Assembly (NCBI GenBank): GCA_001799285.1
Contig: MGTD01000007.1
Coordinates: 62,001 to 126,000 of the forward strand
DNA from: Deltaproteobacteria bacterium RIFOXYD12_FULL_56_24
Lineage (GTDB): Bacteria; Desulfobacterota; Desulfobulbia; Desulfobulbales; Desulfurivibrionaceae
Length of the DNA: 64,000 nucleotides
Direction of reading: 5' to 3'
The notes under the pieces were generated by a model. The model saw only the letters and a list, made by a program, of their open reading frames with translations, was not told the DNA's origin and did not search any database. Both the position numbers and the translations under genes were made by a program. Below, piece by piece: positions 53,370 through 63,942 of this stretch (position 1 is the first letter of the stretch; each line of letters opens with the position of its first letter).

Positions 53370-54245
53370 ATGGACATTGAAGAACTGAAGCTCTTTCGCC
53401 ACCTGGCCGAATCCCTGCATTTCGGCAAAACCAGCCGGGCCCGGCATGTGACGCCCTCGGCCCTGACCCGCACCATCCAGCGCCTTGAGGCGGAAGTAGG
53501 GGAGCGGCTCTTTGACCGGGACAAGCGCTCGGTACGGCTAACCAAGGCAGGCGAGGCCATGAGGCAGTACGCCGAGGAGACCATCACCCGCTGGCAGGAG
53601 CTGAAAAACAGCCTTGCCGATGATGGCGCTCTGCACGGCGACATCTCCCTCTACTGCTCGGTGACCGCCGCCTACTCCATCCTGCCTGGCATCTTGGGCC
53701 GATTCCGCAAGACTTGCCCCGAGGTGCAGATCAAGCTCCAGACCGGCGATGCGGCCCAGGGGCTGACCCGGCTCCGTAACGGCGAGGTGGAGGTGATCAT
53801 CGACGCCCTGCCGGATAAACAGGCCGGCGGCCTGGAGTTCCGGCAGCTCACCGAAACGCCCCTGGTCTTCATCGCGCCCCTGGCCTTTCCCGAAACCGTT
53901 ATTTATGAAGGCCCGGAGATCGACTGGCGCAAAACCCCGGTTATCATGGCCGAGCAGGGCTTAAGCCGGGAACGGCTCGACCGCTGGTTTGCCACAAAAA
54001 AGATCCTGCCCAACATCTACGCCCAGGTGGCGGGCAACGAGGCGATCATCGCCATGGTCAGCCTGGGCTGCGGGGTCGGGGTGGTGCCCAGGTTGGTCTT
54101 GGAGAAAAGCCCGCTCCAAGCACAGATCACCGTACTCACTATCTCCCCCGCGCTGGCGCCGTTCGCGCTGGGGGTCTGCACGGTGAAAAAAAATCTGCGC
54201 AACCCAAAAATTTTGGCCTTCTGGGAGATCGCCGACTCACGGTGA
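53370..54245 (+). CDS. ilvY: IlvY, LysR-type activator of ilvC
   Basis: 291 residues from ATG 53370 (MDIEELKLFRHLAESLHFGKTS) with GGAGAG upstream; E. coli IlvY is 297. N-terminal LysR HTH (VTPSALTRTIQRLEAEVGERLFDR) followed by a periplasmic-binding-like effector domain. Acetolactate/acetohydroxybutyrate is the known inducer in E. coli. The gene order and operator strongly support the identity. Confidence 0.93.
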   Translation: MDIEELKLFRHLAESLHFGKTSRARHVTPSALTRTIQRLEAEVGERLFDRDKRSVRLTKAGEAMRQYAEETITRWQELKNSLADDGALHGDISLYCSVTAAYSILPGILGRFRKTCPEVQIKLQTGDAAQGLTRLRNGEVEVIIDALPDKQAGGLEFRQLTETPLVFIAPLAFPETVIYEGPEIDWRKTPVIMAEQGLSRERLDRWFATKKILPNIYAQVAGNEAIIAMVSLGCGVGVVPRLVLEKSPLQAQITVLTISPALAPFALGVCTVKKNLRNPKILAFWEIADSR

Positions 54246-54276
54246 GGGTATTGCCCCGCTGCCGCAGGTAATGCTG

Positions 54277-54406
54277 ATGGACTCACAACAACTCATTTTT
54301 TAACGCAGAGGCGCAAAGTCGCAAAATTTTAATCCTTTTATTTCAACATGTTGCCTTTGCGCCTCTGCGTCTTGGCGTTACGTTTTTCAGTTGTTACACG
54401 ATCATC
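54277..54406 (-). mobile_element. Type D 130-bp element, copy D2
   Basis: Reverse orientation of D1: ATGGACTCACAACAACTCATTTTTTAACGCAGAGGCGC...GTTACACGATCATC, 130 bp, flanked by AATGCTG (54270-54276) and AATACTG (54407-54413), 6 of 7 identical. It fills the 309-base gap between ilvY and the hybrid kinase gene. Confidence 0.75.
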
Positions 54407-54554
54407 AATACTGCCCCGTTTTTCTAGTATTGACAATCTGTTAGGCGTATGAGATGTTTTGAAACCAGCTTGGGTCGGCGATGTTTTTCGGATTGCCGGA
54501 AAGACAGGGAATGCGGTACCCGGAATTTACCGTCCAAAAACAAAGAGGTCGCAC

Positions 54555-57500
54555 ATGAATAATTCCCTGGACCGCCGGATGTTGCTGGCTGCCCTTGGCG
54601 CATCGGCTACTTCCCTGCTGCTCGCAGGCCTGGCGGCCGCGCTGCTTCCCGGCTCATCATGGCTGGTCTGGCCGGGCGTCGCCCTGGCCGCAGCCGGAGC
54701 CGCAACGCTGCTTGCCCGCTGGCTGGTCCGCCCGCTTCAGGCAGAAGCCGCGCAACAGACGGCCTGGCAGCAGACCCTGACCGATGACCTGCGCCAGGCC
54801 CATCTCCAAGTTGCCGAGCTGGTCCGTTATCTCCACGCTATCCCCACCCCGGTCCAGGTGGTGGACCGCGATCTCAACATCCGCTTCGTCAACCAAGCCG
54901 GGGCGCGGGCCGCCCGCCTGGCCGTGGGCCAGTGCATCGGCAGAAAGTGCCACGACCTTTTCCATACCCGCGATTGCCAGAGCGACCGTTGCAAGGTGGT
55001 GCGGGCCATGGTCCAGAACCGGGTGCTCACCGGGGAAAATATCATCATCACCCCCAGGGGTGAAACCCATTACCGCTACACCGCCGCCCCGCTCAAGGAC
55101 GACGACGGTCGGATCATCGGGGCGGTAGAGTACATCGTGGATATCCGCGACGAAATAAAGGTGGTGGAGATGGCCGAGGCTGTTTCCCAAGGCAACTATG
55201 ACATCGTCATCCCGCCCCGCTCTGAGGATGACCGGTTGAGTTACGCCTTGAACCGGATGGCCGCCACCCTCCGCGACCTGGGCGGCAAACAGGAAACGGT
55301 TCACTGGCTGGCCGAGGGCACGGCTGCGGTGAGCGACCGACTCCACGGCCAGCATGACCTGCTCACCCTGGCCCACAACATTCTGGAGGTATTGGTCGAG
55401 GTGATCGATGCCCAGGCCGCAGTCTTTTACCTGGCCCAGGACGATGACACCCTGCGGCTGCTCAAGGCTTACGGGGCGGACGAAGCGGTGGAGGCCCGGC
55501 CGCTGATCAGCCGCGGCCATGGCATTATCGGCCGGGCGCTGCACCAGGGCAAGGCCTTGGTGATGAACGATCTGCCGGTCGGCTACCTGAAAATTTCCTC
55601 CAGCCTTGGCGAAGCCGATGCCGCCGGGGTGGTGATCGCTCCCATCTACTTTGAAAACCAACTGCTGGCCGTGATTGAACTGGGCCGGCACAAGCCCTTC
55701 ACCCCCAGGGAAGAGCTCCTGCTCGACCGGGTGATGGAGAATATCGGAGTGGCGATCCACACCACCGAGGCTCGACTGGAACTGGACCGCCTCTTGAAAA
55801 CCACCCAGGAGCAATCGGAAAGGCTTCAGGTCCAGCAGGAAGAATTGCAGCAAACCAACGAGGAGTTGCAGGAACAGGCCCGCACCCTCTCCATTTCCGA
55901 GGAGCAGTTGCAGACCCAGCAGGAAGAGTTGCGGGTATCAAACGAAGAACTGGAAGAACGATCCAAGGCGCTGTCCGCCAAAAACGAGGAGATCGAGACC
56001 TCCAACCGGGGCTTGCTCCGGGCACGGCAGGATCTGGAGGAAAAGGCCAAGGCTCTGGAGGTCTCCGGTCGCTACAAGTCGGAGTTCCTGGCCAACATGA
56101 GCCATGAACTCCGCACCCCCTTGAACAGCATCCTCATCCTCTCCCAGCTGCTGGCCGCCAACAAGGAGGCTAACCTGCTGCCCAGGCAGGTAGAATTCGC
56201 CGCCACCATCCACAACTCCGGCTCCGATCTGCTTAACCTGATCAACGAAGTGCTGGATCTCTCCAAGATCGAGGCGGGCCGGATGGAGGTCAACCCGGAG
56301 GAGATCTCCCTGGACAATTTGCTTTCTTCGCTGCTCACTCCTTTCCGGCCCCTGGCTGACCAGAAAAAGATCGGCTTGAACCTGGTGCGGGAAGACAACG
56401 TCCCGGTGATGATTTTTTCCGATGATGCCCGCCTGCGTCAGATCATGAAAAATCTGCTTTCCAACGCCTTCAAGTTCACCGAGCATGGCGCGGTTGAGCT
56501 CACCGTAGGACGGCCCGCGGCCGGCGCCCTGCCCATGGAACTGCGGGATGTCCGCCCGGAGGCGGCCATTTTCTTCCGGGTGAGCGACAGCGGCATCGGG
56601 ATTCCCGACGACAAGCTTGAGATTGTTTTCGAGGCCTTCAAGCAGGCGGACGGAACCACCAGCCGCAAGTTCGGCGGCACCGGCCTGGGACTTTCCATCT
56701 CCCGGGAGCTGGCCCGCTTCCTGGGTGGCGTCTTAACCGTGGAAAGCGAGGAAGGCGTCGGCAGTGCCTTTACCCTCTGGCTACCGGAACGGTTCAAGGG
56801 TGCCCGGCAGGAAGCCTCTGCGGTCGCAGCCCCTGCCCCGTTGGCCCCAAAAAAAATCCAACGGCCAACGGTGGATCGGGCCAAGACCAAACCCGCTCCT
56901 GCCGCAGTGCCGGAGAAGATCGGGCCGCCACCGGAGCCCGCCGGCAAGCTGGTTCGCGATGACCGCCGCCTGCTTAAATGCGACGATAAGAGCCTGCTCA
57001 TCGTTGAGGATGATCCGGCCTTTGCCGCCCTGCTCCTCGATCTGGCCAGGGAAAAGGGCTACAAGGGGCTGGTAGCCGAAGACGGAGAAACCGGCCTCCA
57101 TCTGGCCGACTACTACCGGCCCAGCGCGGTGCTGCTCGATATGGGGCTACCCGGCATCAGCGGCAAGGAGGTGCTGGAACGGCTCAAGAACAACCCGGAA
57201 ACCCGCCATATTCCGGTCCAGTTCATTTCGGCCAGCGACCAGTCCTCCGACATCATGCAGCTGGGCGCCATCGGCTATCTGACCAAGCCGGTCAGCGTGG
57301 AAAAGCTGGAACAGGTTTTCGGCCGGATCGAAAAACTGGTGGAAAGGCCGATGAAAAAGCTGCTGATCGTGGAGGACGACCTGGTCCAGCGCCAGGCGAT
57401 CAAGGCTCTGATCGGCAACGGCGATGTTATTGTGGAGGAGGCCGCCACCGGCGAGGAAGCGTACCGTCTGCTGCTGGCCGAGCATTTTGACTGCATCATT

Positions 57501-58157
57501 CTGGATCTGGGCTTGGGAGACATGTCCGGCTTTGACCTGCTCGCCCGGATCAAGGACAATCCGGAGATCGCCCGGATTCCGGTGGTCATTTATACCGGCA
57601 AGGAACTCGACAAGGATGAGGAAGAGCGGCTCCAGCAGTATGCCAACTCCATCATCATCAAGGGCGCCCGGTCGCCGGAGCGGCTCCTTGATGAAACCAC
57701 GCTCTTTCTCCACCGGGTAGAAAAAAACCTGCCCAGGGAGCAACAAGAGATCCTGAACACCCTCCACGACCGGGAATCCGCCCTCAATGGCCGGACCATC
57801 CTGCTGACGGACGACGATATGCGCAACGTTTTTGCCCTCTCCAGTGTGCTGGAGGAACAGGGCCTCGCAATCGTGGTGGCCAAAAACGGCCTGGAAGCCC
57901 TGGAAAAACTGGCCGCCCATCCGGAGATCAACCTGGTGCTGATGGACATCATGATGCCGGAAATGGACGGCTACGAGGCGATCCGCCGGATCAGGAAAGA
58001 CCCCAAACATCGCAACCTGCCGATCATCGCCCTCACCGCCAAGGCCATGCGGGGCGACCGGGACAAATGCCTCCAGGCCGGGGCCAGCGATTACCTGGCC
58101 AAGCCGATTGATCCGGAAAAACTGGTGTCTCTGCTGCGGGTCTGGTTATACCGATGA
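54555..58157 (+). CDS. Hybrid histidine kinase with PAS, GAF and three receiver domains
   Basis: 1200 residues from ATG 54555 (MNNSLDRRMLLAALG) with GAGG upstream. Two N-terminal membrane segments (~8-55) with almost no periplasmic loop; PAS (~90-205) with CxxxCHDLFHTRDCQSDRC, a Cys-rich loop; GAF (~255-400); a long heptad coiled-coil with EEELQQTNEELQEQ repeats (~415-500); HisKA with His ~517 (FLANMSHELRTPLNS); HATPase_c to ~745; then three receivers at ~812-929, ~934-1055 and ~1080-1199, each with an acceptor Asp (LLDMGLPG, ILDLGLGD, LMDIMMPE). Its stop was created at the insertion site of element B4. It heads the CheR-CheB-GGDEF signalling set. Confidence 0.94.
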   Translation: MNNSLDRRMLLAALGASATSLLLAGLAAALLPGSSWLVWPGVALAAAGAATLLARWLVRPLQAEAAQQTAWQQTLTDDLRQAHLQVAELVRYLHAIPTPVQVVDRDLNIRFVNQAGARAARLAVGQCIGRKCHDLFHTRDCQSDRCKVVRAMVQNRVLTGENIIITPRGETHYRYTAAPLKDDDGRIIGAVEYIVDIRDEIKVVEMAEAVSQGNYDIVIPPRSEDDRLSYALNRMAATLRDLGGKQETVHWLAEGTAAVSDRLHGQHDLLTLAHNILEVLVEVIDAQAAVFYLAQDDDTLRLLKAYGADEAVEARPLISRGHGIIGRALHQGKALVMNDLPVGYLKISSSLGEADAAGVVIAPIYFENQLLAVIELGRHKPFTPREELLLDRVMENIGVAIHTTEARLELDRLLKTTQEQSERLQVQQEELQQTNEELQEQARTLSISEEQLQTQQEELRVSNEELEERSKALSAKNEEIETSNRGLLRARQDLEEKAKALEVSGRYKSEFLANMSHELRTPLNSILILSQLLAANKEANLLPRQVEFAATIHNSGSDLLNLINEVLDLSKIEAGRMEVNPEEISLDNLLSSLLTPFRPLADQKKIGLNLVREDNVPVMIFSDDARLRQIMKNLLSNAFKFTEHGAVELTVGRPAAGALPMELRDVRPEAAIFFRVSDSGIGIPDDKLEIVFEAFKQADGTTSRKFGGTGLGLSISRELARFLGGVLTVESEEGVGSAFTLWLPERFKGARQEASAVAAPAPLAPKKIQRPTVDRAKTKPAPAAVPEKIGPPPEPAGKLVRDDRRLLKCDDKSLLIVEDDPAFAALLLDLAREKGYKGLVAEDGETGLHLADYYRPSAVLLDMGLPGISGKEVLERLKNNPETRHIPVQFISASDQSSDIMQLGAIGYLTKPVSVEKLEQVFGRIEKLVERPMKKLLIVEDDLVQRQAIKALIGNGDVIVEEAATGEEAYRLLLAEHFDCIILDLGLGDMSGFDLLARIKDNPEIARIPVVIYTGKELDKDEEERLQQYANSIIIKGARSPERLLDETTLFLHRVEKNLPREQQEILNTLHDRESALNGRTILLTDDDMRNVFALSSVLEEQGLAIVVAKNGLEALEKLAAHPEINLVLMDIMMPEMDGYEAIRRIRKDPKHRNLPIIALTAKAMRGDRDKCLQAGASDYLAKPIDPEKLVSLLRVWLYR

Positions 58158-58476
58158 GTAACCGTCCAGCAGCACCACATCTTCGGACGATCGGCCCGGC
58201 TTACGTAACCAATCAGGGGGTAAGCCCACAAAGGTCAAATAACCACGGAACAAGCGGTCACAGGGTGCCGCAGGTTGCGGCAAGCGGGCTGGCGATGCGT
58301 ACTTTTGTACGTGAGCCGGACCGATCGCTGCAAGATGTGGTGCCCTGTGATCGCTTACCGGCTTACGGACACGAGGTACGCAGCGCCGGTCCGCTTGTCC
58401 AAATCTGCACCACTGCTGAACGGTTACAGTTCGGCGGTTTTGGTACCTTGGCGACCGCCCCGGTGAACGGTTACTA
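58158..58476. mobile_element. Type B element B4 (157 bp) carrying nested A5
   Basis: Outer element GTAACCGTCCAGCAGCACCACATC...CGGTGAACGGTTACTA, 319 bp as it stands, 157 bp without A5 and its duplication. Flanks CCGATGA (58151-58157) and TCGATGA (58477-58483). The target held both the kinase stop and the cheR start, so both copies are used today: TGA on the left, ATG on the right. Confidence 0.78.
58205..58359 (+). mobile_element. Type A 155-bp element, copy A5, nested in B4
   Basis: GTAACCAATCAGGGGG...GTGATCGCTTACC, 155 bp, flanked by perfect GGCTTAC (58198-58204 and 58360-58366). Its insertion point is inside B4, so it arrived after B4. High similarity to A4. Confidence 0.92.
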
Positions 58477-58479
58477 TCG

Positions 58480-59319
<840 letters not shown>

Positions 59320-59321
59320 TA

Positions 59322-59909
59322 ATGACCAGGCCTTCGAAACGGGTTCCTTACGAAGCCGTGGTGATCGGAGTTTCAGCCGGCGGCCTGCACGCGCTGCGCG
59401 CCATCCTGCCCCGGTTGCCGAAAAATTTTCCGGTGCCGGTGGTCGTGGTCCAGCACCGGGGGGCGGATAGCGATGGTTTTTTCGCCGAGTACCTGGACCA
59501 GCGCTGCTTGGTGCAGGTCAAAGAGGCGGAGGAAAAGGAGGAGGCGGCGCCGGGCACGGTTTATCTGGCCCCGGCCAATTATCACCTGCTCCTGGAGGAT
59601 GACCGGACCTTTTCTCTGACCCTGGAAAGCCGAGTCCGCTTCGCCCGACCCTCCATCGATGTGCTGTTCGAGAGCGCAGCGGATGTGTACGGCGCCAACC
59701 TGATCGGCATTATCCTGACCGGGGCCAACGACGACGGCAGCCGCGGCCTGGCCACCATCAAAAAGCGGGGCGGCCTGGCGGTGGTCCAGGATCCGGTCGG
59801 CGCCGAGGTGGATACCATGCCCAAGGCCGCGCTCCAGGCGGCCAAGGTTGATTTCGTCCTGCCCCTGGCCGCCATAGGCCAATTTTTAGCCAATCTGTAC
59901 GAGGAATGA
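59322..59909 (+). CDS. CheB-type methylesterase (single catalytic domain)
   Basis: 195 residues starting 2 bases after the cheR stop. Only the catalytic CheB domain is present, with no receiver. Visible: VIGVSAGGLHALRAILPRLP (nucleophile Ser), VVQHRGADSDGF (His), and LTGANDDGSRGLATIKKRGG (Asp). Without a REC domain its activity would not be controlled by its own phosphorylation. The stop TGA lies at the B3 insertion junction; the pre-insertion sequence would have ended GAG GAG TAA. Confidence 0.92.
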   Translation: MTRPSKRVPYEAVVIGVSAGGLHALRAILPRLPKNFPVPVVVVQHRGADSDGFFAEYLDQRCLVQVKEAEEKEEAAPGTVYLAPANYHLLLEDDRTFSLTLESRVRFARPSIDVLFESAADVYGANLIGIILTGANDDGSRGLATIKKRGGLAVVQDPVGAEVDTMPKAALQAAKVDFVLPLAAIGQFLANLYEE

Positions 59910-60060
59910 ACTATCCAGCTCAAGGACGGAAACGAACAAAAACAACCCAAACCGTAACTATTCAGCAGTGCCGTAGCTGCTAGGCAGAAGCCTGCGAAGT
60001 GTGCTGGTGCCCATGAGCAGGCTGATAACAACGCAGATGCGGTGCTGCTGGATAGTTACC
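59907..60060. mobile_element. Type B ~154-bp element, copy B3
   Basis: AACTATCCAGCTCAAGGACGG...TGCTGGATAGTTACC, the reverse of B2. Flanks GAGGAAT (59901-59907) / GAGGAGT (60061-60067), 6 of 7. The duplicated GAGGAG is the ribosome site of the downstream GGDEF gene. Splits cheB from that gene. Confidence 0.8.
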
Positions 60061-60074
60061 GAGGAGTAATAATC

Positions 60075-61142
60075 ATGCCCGGAACTCCCAAAATCCTGAT
60101 CGTGGACGACCAGCCCGCCAACCTGCTGGCAATGGAGGGATTGCTGGAGGAGGTGGGCGCCGAGCTGCTCACCGCCGCCTCCGGCCATGAGGCCCTGGCC
60201 TTGATGCTGAAACATGAGTTCGCCCTGGTGCTCCTCGATGTCCAGATGCCGGACATGGACGGCTTCGAGACCGCCGCCTTGATGCGGGGGATGAAACAGA
60301 CCCGGCAGCTGCCGATCATCTTCGTCACCGCGATCAACAAGGAGGACGAGCATATCTTCCGGGGGTACGACGCCGGGGCCATCGACTACCTGTTCAAACC
60401 GGTAAACCCGGTCATCCTGCGCAGCAAGGTCGAGGTTTTCCTGAAAATCTACCGCCAGCAGCGGCTACTGGAAAAAAAGACGGAGGAGCTCGATCAGAAG
60501 GTGGAGGAGTTGCTGGTCTTAAAGGCCCAGATGGAGGAGACCAACCAGCAGCTGGAGACGGCCAATCAGCAGCTGGAGGAACTCTCCCGCACCGATGCCC
60601 TCACCGGGCTGGCCAATCGGCGGCAGTTCAAGGAGGCGTTGGCCACGGAATGGCGGCGCGCCCTGCGCAACGGCCATCCCCTGGCCCTGATCATTGCCGA
60701 TATTGATGCCTTCAAGGCATTCAACGACACCTACGGCCATCTGGCCGGCGACGAGTGCCTGCGGAAAATCGCTCTGGCCCTGCGCAGCCCGCTGATGAGG
60801 CCTTCCGATCTGGCGGCCCGTTTCGGCGGGGAAGAGTTCGTCATTCTCCTGCCCGGCACCGATCTGGAAGGCGGCGCCCATCTCGCCGAATCGATCCGCC
60901 AGGACGTGGAAAGGCTGGCCATCCCCCACGCCGGTTCCGACACCGGCGGTCTGGTAACCATGAGTTTCGGGGTAACGGCGGTGACGCCGTCCGCCGAGCT
61001 GACGGATCAGAGCCTGATCTGCGCCGCCGACAGGGCCATGTACAGAGCCAAGGAAGAGGGCAAGAACCGCTATGTCGCGATTCCTCTGGCGGATAGCGAC
61101 AGCGGCTGCTTCACCGGCAAATATGAAATAAAGGAAAAATAG
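60075..61142 (+). CDS. REC-GGDEF response regulator (diguanylate cyclase)
   Basis: 355 residues from ATG 60075 (MPGTPKILIVDDQPAN); GAGGAG in the B3 target copy is the ribosome site. REC domain ~1-120 with acceptor Asp in LVLLDVQMPDMDG and Lys in FKPVNP; coiled-coil ~125-175; GGDEF domain with DALTGLANRRQF and RFGGEEFVILLPG, an active GGEEF form. It has no RxxD I-site directly before the motif. Likely output of the hybrid kinase in the same operon. A terminator follows. Confidence 0.95.
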   Translation: MPGTPKILIVDDQPANLLAMEGLLEEVGAELLTAASGHEALALMLKHEFALVLLDVQMPDMDGFETAALMRGMKQTRQLPIIFVTAINKEDEHIFRGYDAGAIDYLFKPVNPVILRSKVEVFLKIYRQQRLLEKKTEELDQKVEELLVLKAQMEETNQQLETANQQLEELSRTDALTGLANRRQFKEALATEWRRALRNGHPLALIIADIDAFKAFNDTYGHLAGDECLRKIALALRSPLMRPSDLAARFGGEEFVILLPGTDLEGGAHLAESIRQDVERLAIPHAGSDTGGLVTMSFGVTAVTPSAELTDQSLICAADRAMYRAKEEGKNRYVAIPLADSDSGCFTGKYEIKEK

Positions 61143-61172
61143 CCGTCCGGTAATGGTGGCCGGCTATTTTTT
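61137..61172. terminator. Bidirectional terminator between GGDEF gene and acnB
   Basis: AAATAGCCG ... CGGCTATTT followed by TTTT on the + strand, and the mirror image gives CGGCTATTTTTCC on the minus strand. It overlaps the GGDEF stop and ends 3 bases before the acnB stop. Confidence 0.75.
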
Positions 61173-61174
61173 CC

Positions 61175-63709
61175 CTACCAGCCTTTCTCTGCGTATCCCG
61201 CAATCCGCTTAAAGTTGAGATAACGATACACTTCGTCCGCCTTGGGGGTCACCCGTTCGGCAAGGATCGCCTGGTATTCCGCTAGGGTTGGGATGCGGCC
61301 AAGCACGGCGCAGACCGCCGCCAGCTCGGCCGAACCCAGGAAAACCCTGGCGCCGGTGCCGATGCGGTTATCGAAATTGCGGGTGGAGGTGGAAAAAACC
61401 ACCGCCTTGTCGCGGGTTCTTGCCTGGTTGCCCATGCAGAGCGAACAGCCGGGAATCTCGGTCCGCGCACCGGCGCGGCCCAGAATGCTGTACACCCCCT
61501 CGGCTTTAAGCTGCTCCTCGTCCATCCGGGTGGGTGGCGCTACCCAGAGGCGGACCGGTACCTGGGGACCGTTGTCGAGAATCCTGGCCAGAGCCCGGAA
61601 ATGGCCGATGTTGGTCATGCAGGAGCCGACGAACACCTCGTCGATAGGGGTGCCCGCCACCTCGGACAGCAGCTTGACGTCGTCCGGGTCGTTGGGGCAG
61701 GCCAGCAGCGGCTCGGTGATCGTATTGAGATCGATCGTGAGTACCGCCTTGTATTCGGCGTCCGCATCCGGGGCCAGCAACGCGGGCGCGGCCAGCCACG
61801 CCTCCAGGGCCGCGATCCGGTTGCGGATGGCCAAGGCATCCTGATAGCCCCTGGTCAACAGATTTTGCAGCAACACTACATTGGAGCGGAGAAACTCGGC
61901 CACCGGCTCCTCATTGAGGCGCACCGTGCAGGCGGCGGCGGAGCGCTCAGCCGAGGCATCGGCCAGCTCGAAGGCCTGCTCCACCGCCAGATCCGGCAGC
62001 CCCTCGATCTCCAGCACCGTCCCGGCAAAGATGTTCTTCTTGCCCTTCTTCTCCACGGTGAGCAACCCCTTTTGCATGGCCACCCAGGGAATGGCGTTGA
62101 CCAGATCGCGCAGGGTGATGCCCGGCTGCATCCGGCCGGTGAAACGGATCAGCACCGACTCCGGCATGACCAGGGGCATGGCGCCGGTGGCGGCGGCAAA
62201 GGCCACCAGCCCGGAGCCGGCCGGAAAGGAGATGCCGATGGGGAAGCGGGTATGAGAGTCGCCGCCGGTGCCCACCGTGTCTGGGAGGACCATGCGGTTG
62301 AGCCAGGAATGGACCACCCCGTCGCCGGGACGTAAGGCTATGCCGCCCCGTTCGCTGATGAAAGAGGGCAGGGTCTGGTGGGTCCGCACGTCCACCGGCT
62401 TGGGGTAGGCGGCAGTGTGGCAGAAAGACTGCATCACCAGGGGGGCGGAGAATTTCAGGCAGGCCAGCTCCTTGATCTCGTCGCGAGTCATGGGGCCGGT
62501 GGTGTCCTGGGAGCCCACCGAGTTCATCTTCGGCTCGCAGTACCTGCCGGGTCGCACTCCGGGGAGATTGCAGGCCCGGCCCACCATTTTCTGGGCCAGG
62601 GTGTAGCCGCGCCCGGTATCTTTTGGCACCTCCGGCTCCCGAAAGAGAGTGGAGGGCGGCAGCCCCAGGGCCTCACGGGCCTTGGCCGTCAAGCCCCGGC
62701 CGATGATGAGATTAACCCGCCCCCCGGCCTGCACCTCGTCGGGCAGAGTGGCGGGGGAGAGGGTAAAGCGGCTGACCACTTGCCCATCCCGGCTGATCGT
62801 GCCGGTGCGGGTGTTGATGGTGATGATCTCCCCGGTTTCCAGGCTGCTGACGTCGCCCTGGATTGGCAACATGCCCGAATCCTCGGCGGTGTTGAAGTAG
62901 ATGGGCGCGATGGTGGAACCCATGACCACCCCGCCGGTGCGCTTGGCCGGCACATGGGGGATGTCGCTCCCCAGATGCCAGAGCATGGAATTGACCCCGG
63001 ACTTGCGGGAGGAGCCGGTGCCCACCACGTCGCCCACATAGACCACGGGGCGCCCCTTTTTCTTAAGCTCCTCGATCACCGCCAGCGAGCCGGGCAGCCG
63101 GTTGATCAGCATGGACTGGGCGTGCAGGGGAATATCCGGACGGCTCCAGGCCTCGGAAGCAGGGGAAAGATCGTCGGTGTTGGTCTCGCCCACCACCTTG
63201 AACACGGTAACCGTCAGTTCCTCGGGCATGGGGGGCCGGGAGGTGAACCAGGTCGCCGCCGCCCAGTTGGCCAGCACCTGCCGGGCAGAGGGATTATTTT
63301 GCGACTTGGCTACTACTTCCTGAAAGGCGTCATAGACCAGAAGGGTATTGGAAAGGGCGGCCACTGCCGCCGCCGCCAACTCGGCATCATCGAGCAGCTC
63401 GATCAGCGGCTGCACGTTGTAGCCACCCAGCATGGTGCCGAGCAATTGCACCGCCGCCGGTTTATCAATGAGCGGTGAGGTGATCTTCCCCTGCGCCACC
63501 CCGGCAAGAAATTCGGCTTTTACCCTGGAGGCCTCATCCACCCCAGGAGGAACCTGATTGCTGATGAGATCGAGCAGGGTCGCTTCCGTTCCGGCGGGCG
63601 TTTTTTGCAGCAGCTCAACCAGGGCCGTGGTCTGCGCGGCGGAAAGGGGCAGGGGGGGCAACCCCTGGGCAGCCCGCTCGGCAACATGGGTTCGATACGC
63701 ATCAAGCAT
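61175..63709 (-). CDS. acnB: Aconitate hydratase B
   Basis: 844 residues, close to E. coli AcnB (865). TCA-cycle isomerase of citrate, also active on 2-methylisocitrate. N-terminal HEAT-like domain (~1-155) typical of AcnB only; [4Fe-4S] ligands in [11 protein letters not shown] and [10 protein letters not shown]; substrate residues in [20 protein letters not shown]. AcnB apo-form can bind mRNA. The start is at [22 protein letters not shown] upstream. Convergent with the GGDEF gene, sharing a terminator. Confidence 0.97.
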   Translation of the reverse strand: MLDAYRTHVAERAAQGLPPLPLSAAQTTALVELLQKTPAGTEATLLDLISNQVPPGVDEASRVKAEFLAGVAQGKITSPLIDKPAAVQLLGTMLGGYNVQPLIELLDDAELAAAAVAALSNTLLVYDAFQEVVAKSQNNPSARQVLANWAAATWFTSRPPMPEELTVTVFKVVGETNTDDLSPASEAWSRPDIPLHAQSMLINRLPGSLAVIEELKKKGRPVVYVGDVVGTGSSRKSGVNSMLWHLGSDIPHVPAKRTGGVVMGSTIAPIYFNTAEDSGMLPIQGDVSSLETGEIITINTRTGTISRDGQVVSRFTLSPATLPDEVQAGGRVNLIIGRGLTAKAREALGLPPSTLFREPEVPKDTGRGYTLAQKMVGRACNLPGVRPGRYCEPKMNSVGSQDTTGPMTRDEIKELACLKFSAPLVMQSFCHTAAYPKPVDVRTHQTLPSFISERGGIALRPGDGVVHSWLNRMVLPDTVGTGGDSHTRFPIGISFPAGSGLVAFAAATGAMPLVMPESVLIRFTGRMQPGITLRDLVNAIPWVAMQKGLLTVEKKGKKNIFAGTVLEIEGLPDLAVEQAFELADASAERSAAACTVRLNEEPVAEFLRSNVVLLQNLLTRGYQDALAIRNRIAALEAWLAAPALLAPDADAEYKAVLTIDLNTITEPLLACPNDPDDVKLLSEVAGTPIDEVFVGSCMTNIGHFRALARILDNGPQVPVRLWVAPPTRMDEEQLKAEGVYSILGRAGARTEIPGCSLCMGNQARTRDKAVVFSTSTRNFDNRIGTGARVFLGSAELAAVCAVLGRIPTLAEYQAILAERVTPKADEVYRYLNFKRIAGYAEKGW

Positions 63710-63942
63710 GGGAACTACCTCCTTGCAAAATAATAAACCGGGATGGTCCGGTAATTTTTTCCAACCAGATTCCTACCCTTGCCGGGCGTGAACTGTCAAG
63801 GATAACCTGCCGGCCGGCGGCGCGGAAGCAATCGCGGCCCGCAAATCAGCTGGCAGCCGCCAGCGGGAAGTTGTAAGCTGTCAACCGCAGCAACCCTCTT
63901 TTGCCCCTAACCTTGCACCTTTAACCTTTCATCTTAATAACC

